DNA of 52,319 nucleotides from JACQFV01 sp964593585 (GCA_964593585.1 CAZQIZ010000021.1:1-52319), one strand, 5' to 3'; counted from the stretch's first letter, positions 43,844 through 52,314 are shown. Notes: generated by a model not told the origin, from the letters alone. Numbers and translations: made by a program.

Positions 43844-44884
43844 TCAGGTACGCGCGGCCTGCCCGACCGTCGGCCGGGCGTCGACGGAAGACACGGTGCA
43901 GGAGGCCAGGCAGGGGATAAACTCGGCGCGGGCAAACTGCGAACCCCAGACATCCAGCATGCTCTGATCCAGCGCCAGGACACCTTCGCGGGTCACACCC
44001 GGCGGCGGCGGCAACAATTGCGCCATACGGTCATAGACCAGCCCGCGGTTGGCTTTCGCCACCCGCGGCAGCAATTGCCAGAGCGTGAAGACTTCGCACA
44101 TGTTCGATTCGCGCAACACCGTCTCGAGATCGGCGACCTGCCCGCCCTCGAAATCGAACCGGGCGAGCGCGGCGCGGAACTCCTCCGACGCGCCGCCGAA
44201 ATAGGGTGTGCCCGGCGCCTCGCCGGGACGGGTCTCGCAGACCGCGCCCGACGGCACGCGCATCTCGCGGCCGGCATGACGCACCGCCACCCAGCCGGAG
44301 TTGACACACAGATGGCTGCGTCCGGAGGCGTCGACCGTCAACGTGTACGCCGATCCCAGGTCAATGATCGTGGCCGACGGCGTCTCGATGGCAAACACGC
44401 GCGGCGTGGTCAGGCCGACCGCCTGAATGGTGCCCTGGGTCAACGACAAACGCTGGTCGGACGGACGGGTGCGGACCAGACGGAGGCGCGAATTCGGCGC
44501 AATCTGCACGCAGCCGTGCTGGTTGACCTCGATCAACGCCGCCGAGGTGTCATCGGTGGCGATCGCGTGCCCTTCGCTGGCGGTCACGATACCGTGGACG
44601 GCGGTCTCATCCAGACGCGGCGCGCCGGCCAGCGGCGCGATGTGCCAAGCCATCACCGGCTCGCCCGGACGTTCGGCGCTGCCGAACAGCGCGATCAGCC
44701 AGCAGGCCGCTGCCGCCAACGGCAACATCGTCAGGATCTCGATTAGTCCCTCGCGACGGCGTGGCGGGGGAGAGGCGGGGACTTGACGGTAGCGTCCCAG
44801 CAGCGTTTCGAGACGCCGCACCTCGGGGTCTTCCGGACCTGAGCCGTCCCACAAGTAGTCATCATTGGGCGTCATGTCGTCCAT
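43844..44884 (-). CDS. FecR-domain protein, probable anti-sigma or cell-envelope sensor
   Basis: 346 aa. A short cytoplasmic part (~1-46), one transmembrane helix (~48-66: ILTMLPLAAAACWLIALFG) and a FecR-like beta domain (~85-215: GIVTASEGHAIATDDTSAALIEV, ETPSATIIDLGSAYTLTVDASG, GREMRVPSGAVC). The C-terminal ~130 residues are helical and unknown. The start is ATG 44884, or ATG 44875 if it forms the 4-nt ATGA overlap with the upstream sigma gene. The pairing with an ECF sigma gene supports a regulator of envelope genes. Confidence 0.82.
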   Translation of the reverse strand: MDDMTPNDDYLWDGSGPEDPEVRRLETLLGRYRQVPASPPPRRREGLIEILTMLPLAAAACWLIALFGSAERPGEPVMAWHIAPLAGAPRLDETAVHGIVTASEGHAIATDDTSAALIEVNQHGCVQIAPNSRLRLVRTRPSDQRLSLTQGTIQAVGLTTPRVFAIETPSATIIDLGSAYTLTVDASGRSHLCVNSGWVAVRHAGREMRVPSGAVCETRPGEAPGTPYFGGASEEFRAALARFDFEGGQVADLETVLRESNMCEVFTLWQLLPRVAKANRGLVYDRMAQLLPPPPGVTREGVLALDQSMLDVWGSQFARAEFIPCLASCTVSSVDARPTVGQAART

Positions 44885-45405
44885 CCCAGTTTCTCGCGCA
44901 GCAGTTGCATGCCGCGGTGCAGATTGACCCGGACCGATCCGGGTGTCAGGCCGGTGCGTTCGGAAATCTCCGGACCGGTCATGCCTTCCACCAGACGCAG
45001 GACCAGGGTCTCACGGTATGCCTCCGGAAGTGATCGCACCAAATGCAACACATGCGCCGCCTCGGCGTCCTCCTGCGAACGCGGATCCGGCGCGGTTTCT
45101 TCGAGCAACTCGACATCCTCGCGTTTCTGGCGGTGATAATCGTGGGCGCGGTTGCGGGCGATCGTGGCCAGCCAGCCGCCGAACGATCCCGGTTCGCGCA
45201 ACGACGGCAGCCGCTCCATCACCGTGACAAAGACATCCTGCACCAGATCGTCGACCTCGCCGCGTGGCACGCGCGCCAGAAGCAGCCCGTGCACCATCGG
45301 GGCAAAGTCGCGATGCAGCCGGGCCATCGCCGCCTGGTCGCCGCGTTGGGCCTGAACCACCAGCGCCGCCACGTCGGTTGAGCCCCTGGCGGCTGTCATC
45401 GTCAT
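44872..45405 (-). CDS. ECF sigma factor (sigma-70 family)
   Basis: 177 aa from ATG 45405; longer in-frame starts (45453, 45510) and ATG 45399 are possible because no ribosome site is clear. Region 2 carries AALVVQAQRGDQAAMARLHR, DDLVQDVFVTVMERLPSL and WLATIARNRAHDYHR. Region 4 has LPEAYRETLVLRLVEGMTGP, EISERTGLTPGSVRVNLHRG. Region 3 is missing, as in ECF sigma factors. Its stop overlaps the FecR start. An inverted repeat TTGGCCA-AC-TGGCCAA lies just upstream. Confidence 0.9.
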   Translation of the reverse strand: MTMTAARGSTDVAALVVQAQRGDQAAMARLHRDFAPMVHGLLLARVPRGEVDDLVQDVFVTVMERLPSLREPGSFGGWLATIARNRAHDYHRQKREDVELLEETAPDPRSQEDAEAAHVLHLVRSLPEAYRETLVLRLVEGMTGPEISERTGLTPGSVRVNLHRGMQLLREKLGWTT

Positions 45406-45414
45406 CCGGTGAAG

Positions 45415-45430
45415 TTGGCCAACTGGCCAA
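45415..45430. promoter_or_regulatory. Inverted repeat TTGGCCA-AC-TGGCCAA upstream of the sigma gene
   Basis: A perfect 7-bp inverted repeat, 9 nt before ATG 45405. It may be an operator or a hairpin at the ribosome site; the region from 45431 to 45750 contains no other gene. Confidence 0.4.
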
Positions 45431-45750
45431 GTCAGGTCAATGACGCTCTCCATAGGCCGCCATCCGCGTTGACTTGCGCGACAGAGATCAAGACGCCGCC
45501 ATGGCCGCAAGCGTTAGCAAGGCCGTTCCAACCTGTGGGGTCGGTCCCATATTCCGATGCCCCTCGACGCCCCCCTTTGGCTGAAACGGGCCGGGAAGGG
45601 AGGACGCAGGGGAGAGACACCGGCATAAGCGTCGATGCCCCAAGGTATTCCGCCGGCGCGTCGAATGGTCCCCTGCCCGCGGTCTATGGCACGGTGGTTG
45701 CATGATAGTCCGGGACGGAGAAGTCACTATAGTCGGAGAGGATAACGATC

Positions 45751-46278
45751 ATGAAGTCATTAAACAGGCGCATCAACGATCAGCGGGGCATCTCGATCAT
45801 GGAGATGATGATTGTCGTGGTCATGATCGGACTTCTGGCTTCGCTGGCGGTGCCATCGTTCGTCGAGCAGATGCCGCGTTTGGAGACCAAGTCGCAGGTG
45901 CGCGAGCTGGTCGGCAAGCTGCGCGAGGCGCGCTCGCTGGCGGTCGCCCGCAAGGGGCCGGCCGGGGTCTGCTTCGATGGGTCCGCCAACACCTGGACCG
46001 TCTTTCTCGATAACAACCCGCAGAATGCCGTCCACAACACCGGCGACTCGGTCATTGCGACCGGCTCGCTCGGAAGCCGTGTCGTCATGACGTCGAACAG
46101 CTTCAGCAATCACGATGTGATTTTCAACCCGGATGGCTCCTGCCTCGAATCGGGCATCGTCTGGCTGGCGGCCGAGGATGCCAGCATCGGCTACACCATT
46201 GACGTGCTCGCCTCGACCGGACGGGTCAAATTGCTCGAAGGGTACCTCTACGACAGCCGCAGCATCTTGACGCAGTGA
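45751..46278 (+). CDS. GspH/FimT-like pseudopilin
   Basis: 175 aa with GGAGAGG 9 nt upstream. Prepilin leader of 13 residues ending in Gly13, then I-S-I-M-E (E at +5) and helix MMIVVVMIGLLASLAVPSF. The periplasmic domain contains VRELVGKLREARSLAVARKG and VCFDGSANTWTVFLDN, with later beta strands (VIFNPDGSC), the GspH/FimT arrangement of minor pseudopilins. It initiates or caps pseudopili of type II secretion or type IV pili. No secretion operon accompanies it. Confidence 0.85.
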   Translation: MKSLNRRINDQRGISIMEMMIVVVMIGLLASLAVPSFVEQMPRLETKSQVRELVGKLREARSLAVARKGPAGVCFDGSANTWTVFLDNNPQNAVHNTGDSVIATGSLGSRVVMTSNSFSNHDVIFNPDGSCLESGIVWLAAEDASIGYTIDVLASTGRVKLLEGYLYDSRSILTQ

Positions 46279-46303
46279 GCTCTGACATCATATGGTCGGG
46301 TCC

Positions 46304-46335
46304 GGCCGCCATCCGGTGATGGCGGCCTTCTTTTT
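46304..46335 (+). terminator. Intrinsic terminator of the pseudopilin gene
   Basis: A perfect 10-bp stem, GGCCGCCATC with GATGGCGGCC (loop CGGT), followed by TTCTTTTTC. Confidence 0.88.
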
Positions 46336-46357
46336 CCCAACGCCGTGAACAGAACAA

Positions 46358-46378
46358 GGGCGGCCTTGACGGCCGCCC
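46358..46378. repeat. Palindrome GGGCGGCC-TTGAC-GGCCGCCC
   Basis: A perfect 8-bp inverted repeat just after the terminator, similar in style to other dispersed palindromes. The gap up to 46858 shows no gene. Confidence 0.6.
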
Positions 46379-46858
46379 CTATTCGTTCACCCACGGTACC
46401 AACCACCACCCGGAGAGGGAGGGTGCAACGCTTGCCCCCACAAGACCAGTCTTCCGGAAAACGCAGACGGGGATCTGCGCTCCCGGCGAATTCTTCAGCA
46501 AATCGAAGGCCGCAGCGATTATAAAGTAGACAATCAAACATGCGGCGGTAGTCTACGTTCTCCCAGAAGGTTAGGATCGAGCCTCATCGGGTGTCGCGAG
46601 ACGGGTCACGCATTACGCGGTGGGTGAGGCGGAAAGACATGGGACAGGCCTACAGACTGTAGGGAGTTCGCACAGCCGCTCCCCGCCGAGAACTTCCGAG
46701 AATATGCATTATGTCATATTATCTGCGGTCCGAAACCATCAACCGAGGATTCACGCTAAATACTGGCAGCGTTCGCAGTTGGGTCTTGCCATCCACTGCC
46801 GTCGCGGCGATTTTCGGAAAACGCCTTGCTCTCTCCGGCGGATTGGGGGTCTGCTTCC

Positions 46859-47776
46859 ATGGAAGTTGTTGACGCGCATATACATTTCATCTCGCACAAC
46901 TATCTGCGTCTTCTCACCCAGCAACGTGAGCACTACAGCGACCTGGAGACATTCATCGCCGAGCAGGCCCAGCGCCATCACTTCGAGCCCCCGCCCCAGG
47001 ATCCGGTCCGTTTGGCCGATCGCTGGGTCATCGAACTGGACCGTCACAACGTCACCCGCGCCACCGTCATTTCGATGATCCCCGGCGATGAGGTCTCGGT
47101 GGGCGCGGCGTTGCGAATCTATCCCGACCGGTTCATCGGGGTCGCCACGGTCAATCCGTATCTGCCGGTGGCCGAGGAACTGGTCGAGCACGCCGCCACC
47201 GAATGGAGTTTTCGAGGAATCATGCTCTATCCGTCGATGACCCGTTGTTCGGTGGCCTCGGAGCGGCTGTATCCGATCTATCGTGTCGCCCGCAAGCACC
47301 ATCTGGTGGTCTACGTCCACATGGGCCGTTTGCGGCTGGCGGCGCGGCGCTGGTGGGGCTTGCCCGATGTCTATGACTGGCGCTATGCCAACCCGGCCGA
47401 TCTGCATCAGCCGGCGACGGATTTCCCGACGGTGCCGTTTGTTGTCCTGAGTTTCGGCAGCGGCACCCTGCCGCAGTTGCTGAAAATCGGCCTGCAGTGC
47501 CCGAATGTCTACGTCGACACATCGTCCTCGAACAATTGGCTTCTGGATCAGTCGGAATTCCGCGATCTGCAGCATGCCTTCGAAAAGACGCTGGAAGTGT
47601 TCGGACCCGGACGGGTCCTGTTCGGCAGCGATTCCGATTTCTTCCCGCGCGGGTGGCGCCTGCCGGTCTTCAATGAGCAGCGCGATATCCTCGAGCGGCT
47701 GCGACTGTCGGACCATGCCCGTGAGGCGATTCTGGGCGGCAATCTGCGCTCGCTGTTCGGCCTGGACACCGCGTAA
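46859..47776 (+). CDS. Amidohydrolase-family (amidohydro_2) metallo-enzyme
   Basis: 305 aa from ATG 46859, GGGGG 8 nt upstream. The metal-binding HxH follows the first strand (VVDAHIHF, H7/H9). Later strands of the TIM barrel read IGVATVNPYL, FRGIMLYPSM and VVYVHMG (metal His), and the C-terminal FGSDSDF has the Asp ligand. It fits ACMSD/isopropylmalate-decarboxylase-like amidohydrolase_2 proteins. Substrate unknown. Isolated gene with a ~280-nt intergenic region before it. Confidence 0.8.
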   Translation: MEVVDAHIHFISHNYLRLLTQQREHYSDLETFIAEQAQRHHFEPPPQDPVRLADRWVIELDRHNVTRATVISMIPGDEVSVGAALRIYPDRFIGVATVNPYLPVAEELVEHAATEWSFRGIMLYPSMTRCSVASERLYPIYRVARKHHLVVYVHMGRLRLAARRWWGLPDVYDWRYANPADLHQPATDFPTVPFVVLSFGSGTLPQLLKIGLQCPNVYVDTSSSNNWLLDQSEFRDLQHAFEKTLEVFGPGRVLFGSDSDFFPRGWRLPVFNEQRDILERLRLSDHAREAILGGNLRSLFGLDTA

Positions 47777-47876
47777 TCGATCTGTCTTGCGCAGACCCTG
47801 TCCAAGGTCGGGGCCACCCCCGCCAACGCTGTGGACTATCCGCCCCCGCGCGACTAGCGGCATTGCCATTGCGAGG

Positions 47877-47907
47877 CGGCCCGATCTGCCGCAGGCAGAC
47901 CGGGCCG
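47877..47907. repeat. Palindrome CGGCCCGATCTGCC...GGCAGACCGGGCCG
   Basis: A 14-bp inverted repeat with one mismatch around GCA, in the gap after the amidohydrolase gene. Possibly a terminator stem; it has no clear T-tract. Confidence 0.55.
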
Positions 47908-47975
47908 ACGAAGCAATATTTTTCCAACCGACGGCAACACCTGCCCCGTCGCCGCTCCCCGCCTCTCCCCTGCCT

Positions 47976-48110
47976 TTAATCCTCCGCGACGAGCGCAAAT
48001 TCGGTTTTCGGCGCGCCGCAATTCGGGCATCGGTCGGGCAGGGGCTGGCCGCGGTCGGGCCACATTTCGCCGCAGACCAGACACCGCCACATGATTTCCA
48101 GATCGCCCAT
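47976..48110 (-). CDS. Small rubredoxin-like protein
   Basis: 44 aa from ATG 48110. CLVCG and CPNCG supply four cysteines (C10, C13, C28, C31), as in the rubredoxin-like C-terminal domain of rubrerythrin (WRCxxCG ... PxxCPxCGAPKxxF). Likely binds Fe or Zn. It begins 8 nt after the stop of the DUF1801 gene, so the pair is an operon. A start at codon 7 (48092) is also possible. Confidence 0.75.
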   Translation of the reverse strand: MGDLEIMWRCLVCGEMWPDRGQPLPDRCPNCGAPKTEFALVAED

Positions 48111-48118
48111 CGCCGCGG

Positions 48119-48538
48119 TTACGCCATCGCTTTCTTCTTCAGCCGGGAGACACTTTCGCGGATCAAGGTTTTCAACGACGGAAGGTGAATATCCGAGAGG
48201 CGCTTCACGTAGAGACAGCCCTTGCCGCTTTTGTACTTGCCCAGGGTCTCCAGCGCCTTCGAATCGCTGTCGAGGCAGCCGGTGATATAGAAGCTGATCT
48301 CGGTTTTGCGAGGCGCAAATCCGGTCAAAAACCAGTCGCCCTCGCGCCCGCTGGCGTACTTGTAACGGTAGTCGCCGAAGCCGATGATCGACGAGCCCCA
48401 CAGCTTTGGTTCGGATTTCGTGATCTGGCGCATGATGTCCACCAGCGCCAGGCAGTCGGCGCGTTTCTGCTCATCGGTGATGCTGTTGAGGAACTTCGCG
48501 ACGCTGGCGTCGGTCTTTTTGGTTTTCAGTTCGGCCAT
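48119..48538 (-). CDS. DUF1801 (YdhG-like) protein
   Basis: 139 aa. AGGAGACATC precedes the ATG. The YdhG/DUF1801 pattern is present: LVDIMRQITKSEPKLWGSSI, IGFGDYRYKYASGREGDW, FAPRKTEISFYI, ETLGKYKSGKGCLYVKRLSD. A compact alpha/beta domain of unknown function, sometimes called an iron-binding frataxin-like relative. It overlaps none of its neighbours. Confidence 0.85.
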   Translation of the reverse strand: MAELKTKKTDASVAKFLNSITDEQKRADCLALVDIMRQITKSEPKLWGSSIIGFGDYRYKYASGREGDWFLTGFAPRKTEISFYITGCLDSDSKALETLGKYKSGKGCLYVKRLSDIHLPSLKTLIRESVSRLKKKAMA

Positions 48539-48595
48539 GATGTCTCCTGTACGGCAAATGGCGTTGAGCGGTTGCGCTCTGGCGGTTGGACCCTG

Positions 48596-49285
48596 TCAGG
48601 GTGTCAGAATAATCGTCAGACCATCGTATCCTTTTACGCCGACCGTCTGCATGGTGCTGGCGGTCAGGCGGCGTTCCCGGAGGATTTCATGGAGTCGCTG
48701 GACACCGCGCACGCGGGGGTCCTCGCTGTTCGGATCGGCGAGCGCTCCGCCGCGCACGACATTGTCGACGATGATCAGTCCGCCGGGACGAGCCAGGCGC
48801 AGCGACGCGTCGAGGTAGGCCGGGATGCTCTCCTTGTCGGCGTCGATGAAGATCAAATCGAATGGTCCTTCCCCCTGCGCGGTCAACTGCGCCACACTAT
48901 CGAGCGCGGCGCCGAGACGCACCTCAACACGATCGCCCAGCCCGGCGCGCGCCAGGTTGGCGGTGGCGATGGCGGCATGTTTGGCATCGATCTCCAATGT
49001 GATCATACGCCCGCCCTCTGGCAGGGCGCGTCCCAGCCAGATGGCGCTGTACCCGCCCAAGGTGCCGATCTCGAGAATCCGCCGCGCGCCGATCGCCCGT
49101 GCCAGGAGATGCAGGAGGCGTCCCTGCATCGGCGACACACCGATCGCCGGGAGTCCGGCAGTGGCACTGTCCTGCAAGGCGGCATCAAGCGCCTGATCCG
49201 ACGGCGCCAGCATGTCCTCCAGATAGCGGTCGACCGCGGTCCAGAGATCGTGGGTGGCATCGGGCGGTGATTGATGAGGTTCCAT
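48596..49285 (-). CDS. SAM-dependent O-methyltransferase (catechol O-MT family)
   Basis: 229 aa from ATG 49285; an in-frame ATG at 49306 is an alternative. The glycine-rich SAM motif is RILEIGTLGGYSAIWLGRAL. Then MITLEIDAKHAAIA (SAM ribose acid), FDLIFIDADKESIPAYLD (metal/catalytic Asp) and GGLIIVDNVVRGG. This is the class of caffeoyl-CoA/catechol O-methyltransferase-like proteins. Substrate unknown. Confidence 0.88.
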   Translation of the reverse strand: MEPHQSPPDATHDLWTAVDRYLEDMLAPSDQALDAALQDSATAGLPAIGVSPMQGRLLHLLARAIGARRILEIGTLGGYSAIWLGRALPEGGRMITLEIDAKHAAIATANLARAGLGDRVEVRLGAALDSVAQLTAQGEGPFDLIFIDADKESIPAYLDASLRLARPGGLIIVDNVVRGGALADPNSEDPRVRGVQRLHEILRERRLTASTMQTVGVKGYDGLTIILTP

Positions 49286-49548
49286 CGTAGTGAGGTGCCC
49301 CCGCACTAAGTTGATTAGACGGGCATCAGAGTCGCTTTAACTACGCAGGAAATCGCAGCAAGATCATCCACTTTCTCGCCGTGCGCCATGTTCCGGCCGG
49401 GCAATAAGTTACGCCAGGATCATCAAGTGCGGGGTGCGTCGAATAGGTATATAACGCCCTTGCCAAGACTTCCGCTGCGCCTAACTCGGGGGGAACAGCC
49501 GTCGCGGTTACAGGGGCGGCGTGATCCACTACCCTGGAGGAAAATATC

Positions 49549-49707
49549 CTGCTGTTCGGCGAGGTCAATTGGACCGGCCTGGCCACTGACGGCAAGGACA
49601 TCGACGTCACTCACGACGGCGACGACGTGGAAACGGTCGAAGCCGAGAAACACCTGCAGTGGATCGGCCTGAAAGTGGGCGCGATCTTCCTCGTCGGTGG
49701 CAAGTAA
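49549..49707 (+). CDS. Small 52-aa protein, probable CTG start
   Basis: The frame is open after a TGA at 49522-49524 and runs to TAA 49705-49707, with no ATG, GTG or TTG. TGGAGG (49535-49540) is followed 8 nt later by CTG 49549. Third-position GC is about 87%, as in neighbouring genes. The product has FGEVNWTGLATDGKDIDVTH and ends LKVGAIFLVGGK, with no signal peptide. An intrinsic terminator follows at once. Function unknown. CTG may be a rare start or the codon may have been ATG in the real genome. Confidence 0.55.
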   Translation: MLFGEVNWTGLATDGKDIDVTHDGDDVETVEAEKHLQWIGLKVGAIFLVGGK

Positions 49708-49732
49708 CCGATCGGCGCCGCGGTGAGCGCAG

Positions 49733-49756
49733 AGGGGCGGACCCTGGTCCGCCCCT
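49733..49756. terminator. Bidirectional intrinsic terminator
   Basis: AGGGGCGGACC pairs with GGTCCGCCCCT (short loop) between the convergent small gene and DUF4342 gene, with TCGTCT on the plus-strand side. Confidence 0.75.
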
Positions 49757-49763
49757 TCGTCTG

Positions 49764-50097
49764 TCAGGCGGTAGCTTGCGGATCCCCGCCCGGGGCTTCC
49801 TTCTCGACCACCACCGTCAATTCCGTGGCGATCGCCCCCCACAGCGACAAGGATGGATACAATCGGCGCCACCAGGATGCCGACCGCGCCGATGGCGCCG
49901 GCGGTGAGCGCGGGCAGGTCGACCAGGACTTTGCCGTCCTTGTTCTTGACGATCACCCGGCGGATCTTGCCTTCGGCGCGCACCTTCTCGAAGACTTTCT
50001 TCAGTTCCTCACCGACCTGCTCGGCGGCATCCTTGAACCCCGCCTTCACTTCGCTGCCGCTGATTTTGAATTCTTCCTGACGTGACGTCTCGGTCAT
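49764..50097 (-). pseudogene. DUF4342-domain protein gene with a frameshift in a G6 run
   Basis: From ATG 50097 (GAGGAG upstream) the protein reads MTETSRQEEFKISGSEVKAG, KVRAEGKIRRVIVKNKDGKV, LVDLPALTAGAIGAVGILVA, then runs off into unlike sequence (GGDRHGIDGGG). Removing one G from the run at 49835-49840 (C6 on the plus strand) gives VGAIATELTVVVEKEAPGG and a stop at 49764, matching the expected end of DUF4342 proteins (an intracellular family with a hydrophobic middle). Frameshift, sequence error, or slippage site. Confidence 0.8.
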
Positions 50098-50181
50098 GGC
50101 ACTCCTCGCGGTTGACTGTTCCTATGATCAGTTGGTATCGGATCGGGCCGCACAAGTCAAGCCAGCCGGGGCGGCCGTATC

Positions 50182-51303
50182 CTAAACGAGCCGCAGTCGG
50201 CGGGCGACCGCCCAGGCCAGATACTTCTTGTACGTGAGTTTGCCGTCGATGACCGCGGCGAATCGCTGCGCCGCCGCCCGATCGCCGCAGAACGTCCGTC
50301 GGAAGAAGCGCGGCGCCCCGTGAAACAATCGCGCCATGCGCAGCGAATCGCGCAGTTCCGGCAGGATCGACACGGCGCAGCGACGGCGGTAATCGCGCCC
50401 GGCATCGTCGTCGGAGGCGCGCAACAGTGACTGCGCCGCCAGCTGTCCGGAGTGGATGGCATGGGCGATGCCCTCGCCGGTGAACGCGTCGACAAACCCC
50501 GCCGCGTCCCCGGCGGCGAGAATCCGTCCGCGGCCCAGGACACGTCGGAAGCCGCCGACAGGCAACGGATGCCCCCGCGGCGCGATTAAGGCGGCCGGGA
50601 GTCTCAGGTGATTCCAAAAACCGTGATAGTGCGCGCGCAACGAGCCCGCCGAAGCGTGTCGTCCGCCGATTCCCACAACCAGATATGGTCCATGATGCAG
50701 CGCCCAGCCGTATCCGAATGGTATCCGGCCGAAGTCGAGCCTTGCGGTTCCCGGCATGACCTCCAATTGCGCAGCGTATTCGATCGGAAGTCTCTGCTCG
50801 AGGGCGATGCCGAATCGCCCGGGCGGGTCGGGGGCACGGAGCGCACGGATCAGAGCTGAATTGGCGCCGGCGCAGAGGATCACGCCGCCGGCCGAGACCA
50901 TTCCCGCGGTTGTCGTCAGACTGATCCCGGCGCCGTCCCGTCGGATGGCGGTGACCTTGGCCGTCAGCAGAGTCGCCCCGGCCGTCTCGGCCGCCGCGAT
51001 CAGATGCGCATCAAAGATCGCGCGATCGACAAAGACACCCAGTCCCTCTGGCGCCTCGTAGCGCACGCCCATGGTTCCATGGCGCAAGTCGACCGTATCA
51101 AAGCGGTGTTCAATGACCCCCTCGCCGAGCGGGAACCCCAGCATGCGCAGGGCGCGATTGGCCACCCAACCACCGCAGAGCTTTGGACGCGGCAGCGGTT
51201 GCTTTTCGATGATCGCGACCTTTGCTCCGAAGTATGCCGCGACGCGCGCGGCGGTGGCCCCCGCCGGTCCCGCGCCAATGACGACAATGTCGAACTCAGA
51301 CAT
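50182..51303 (-). CDS. Geranylgeranyl-reductase-like FAD-dependent oxidoreductase
   Basis: 373 aa. The FAD-binding GAGPAG is at residues 10-15 within FDIVVIGAGPAGATAARV. LPRPKLCGGWV follows (~36-46), a hallmark of geranylgeranyl reductase/flavin halogenase-type enzymes. The second FAD motif is ILAAGDAAGFVDAFTGEGIA with D266. The C-terminal ~100 residues are helical. Relatives reduce isoprenoid double bonds or act on phenolic compounds; the substrate is unassigned. The 51304-51587 gap upstream holds no gene. Confidence 0.87.
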   Translation of the reverse strand: MSEFDIVVIGAGPAGATAARVAAYFGAKVAIIEKQPLPRPKLCGGWVANRALRMLGFPLGEGVIEHRFDTVDLRHGTMGVRYEAPEGLGVFVDRAIFDAHLIAAAETAGATLLTAKVTAIRRDGAGISLTTTAGMVSAGGVILCAGANSALIRALRAPDPPGRFGIALEQRLPIEYAAQLEVMPGTARLDFGRIPFGYGWALHHGPYLVVGIGGRHASAGSLRAHYHGFWNHLRLPAALIAPRGHPLPVGGFRRVLGRGRILAAGDAAGFVDAFTGEGIAHAIHSGQLAAQSLLRASDDDAGRDYRRRCAVSILPELRDSLRMARLFHGAPRFFRRTFCGDRAAAQRFAAVIDGKLTYKKYLAWAVARRLRLV

Positions 51304-51587
51304 GCAAACCCCGGCCCAGAAGATAAGGCGACGGCACCAGGGCAGCTGTCAGCGCCTCCGCCTGGAAGAGCCGCTTTAGAGTCATCGCCCTATCATGTTG
51401 AAAGGACGACACTTCCACTCACAAGCCCGCGCCGCAATCCGCTCCGAATTTTTTCTTCGGAATCTGGAACCTGGAAAACAGGACGATTTTATATACGCAT
51501 GCGAGCCGCCGGCAGGGCGCCGGCGGGAGCAACAACTTTCCGGCCCTCCACTGGAGGTGGCCACTTCAACTTTAAGGAGGTTGTAGT

Positions 51588-51857
51588 ATGACCAGCACGA
51601 CGGCAACTGCTGCGGCCTTCACTGTCGAGGTCGCGCGCTTCACGGACATCGATCGCCCCGGTGTCTGGGTGGACCAGAATGACGGGAAGCTGTATCGCAT
51701 CTTCCCGGGCTCGCTCCAAACGGGGCACTCGCCGTTGATCGACGTTCCAACCGCCCGCAACCTGGTCCTGGTCGACACGGATCCGGCGGCGTTGTACGAG
51801 AAGGTGCGGATGGTCTGCGCCAACCGCAACATTCACGTCCAGCCCTACGAAGCCTGA
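51588..51857 (+). CDS. Hypothetical 89-aa protein
   Basis: AAGGAGG lies 6 nt before ATG 51588, a strong site. The product (FTVEVARFTDIDRPGVWVDQ, KLYRIFPGSL, LVLVDTDPAALYEKVRMV, ending HVQPYEA) has mixed alpha/beta character, no signal or membrane segment, and an unmistakable codon bias. Not recognised. A strong hairpin follows at 51891. Confidence 0.7.
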   Translation: MTSTTATAAAFTVEVARFTDIDRPGVWVDQNDGKLYRIFPGSLQTGHSPLIDVPTARNLVLVDTDPAALYEKVRMVCANRNIHVQPYEA

Positions 51858-51890
51858 GGCAAACGTCGGTAACATCGGATTGGCATCGTA

Positions 51891-51922
51891 ACGGCCCCGC
51901 GCGCCCTTCGCGCCGGGGCCGT
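51891..51922 (+). terminator. Probable intrinsic terminator of the 89-aa gene
   Basis: ACGGCCCCGCGC pairs with GCGCCGGGGCCGT (one bulge), weak T-tract (GATTTG). Confidence 0.6.
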
Positions 51923-51966
51923 GCGATTTGCCGCCAGCGCCCCCATCCCGTCAACGACCGTCAGCC

Positions 51967-52097
51967 GTAGAAGCGGGTCTCGAGCCGCTTTGCGGCAGGG
52001 CGCGGGCGGGTGGATCCAGGTGGTGGCTGCGGGATGCGACTCAAGAGCCGCCTCTACGGATGGCTTACGGAATTTGCCGCTTAAGAGCCGCTTCTGC
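51967..52097. repeat. Three REP-like units, two inverted
   Basis: 51967-51988 is GTAGAAGCGGGTCTCGAGCCGC. 52036-52057 is the inverted unit GCGACTCAAGAGCCGCCTCTAC. 52079-52097 is another inverted unit (GCTTAAGAGCCGCTTCTGC) that contains the stop codon of the DUF4386-like gene. Together they resemble an array of the family seen at 239-304. Confidence 0.75.
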
Positions 52098-52314
52098 GAT
52101 GTGATGGTTGGGTGTCCGGGCGGGTTGGTCGGAATCCAACGTAGAGGAGGCCGACGGTGAGCGCCACCTCGCCGAGCAGGATCGGGAAGACGTATTTGGA
52201 GAGGAGCGTGCCCGCCGTCGGCGCGAAGATGCCGAGAAACGACAGGATCATATAGGCCAGTCCATTCGGGCCTGTCAGGAATTTTGTGTGTCGGTCATTT
52301 CTGTTCATAATCAC
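52081..52314 (-). CDS. C-terminal part of a DUF4386-like membrane protein, possibly partial
   Basis: The frame stays open to the window edge; an internal GTG at 52314 and ATG 52308 exist, so the gene probably continues outside. Two hydrophobic helices (~YMILSFLGIFAPTAGTLL and ~VFPILLGEVALTVGLLYVG) followed by a basic tail resemble the last two helices of DUF4386 proteins. No ribosome site is seen at the internal starts. The TAA stop lies within a REP-like repeat. Function unknown. Confidence 0.55.
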   Translation of the reverse strand: MIMNRNDRHTKFLTGPNGLAYMILSFLGIFAPTAGTLLSKYVFPILLGEVALTVGLLYVGFRPTRPDTQPSHRRSGS

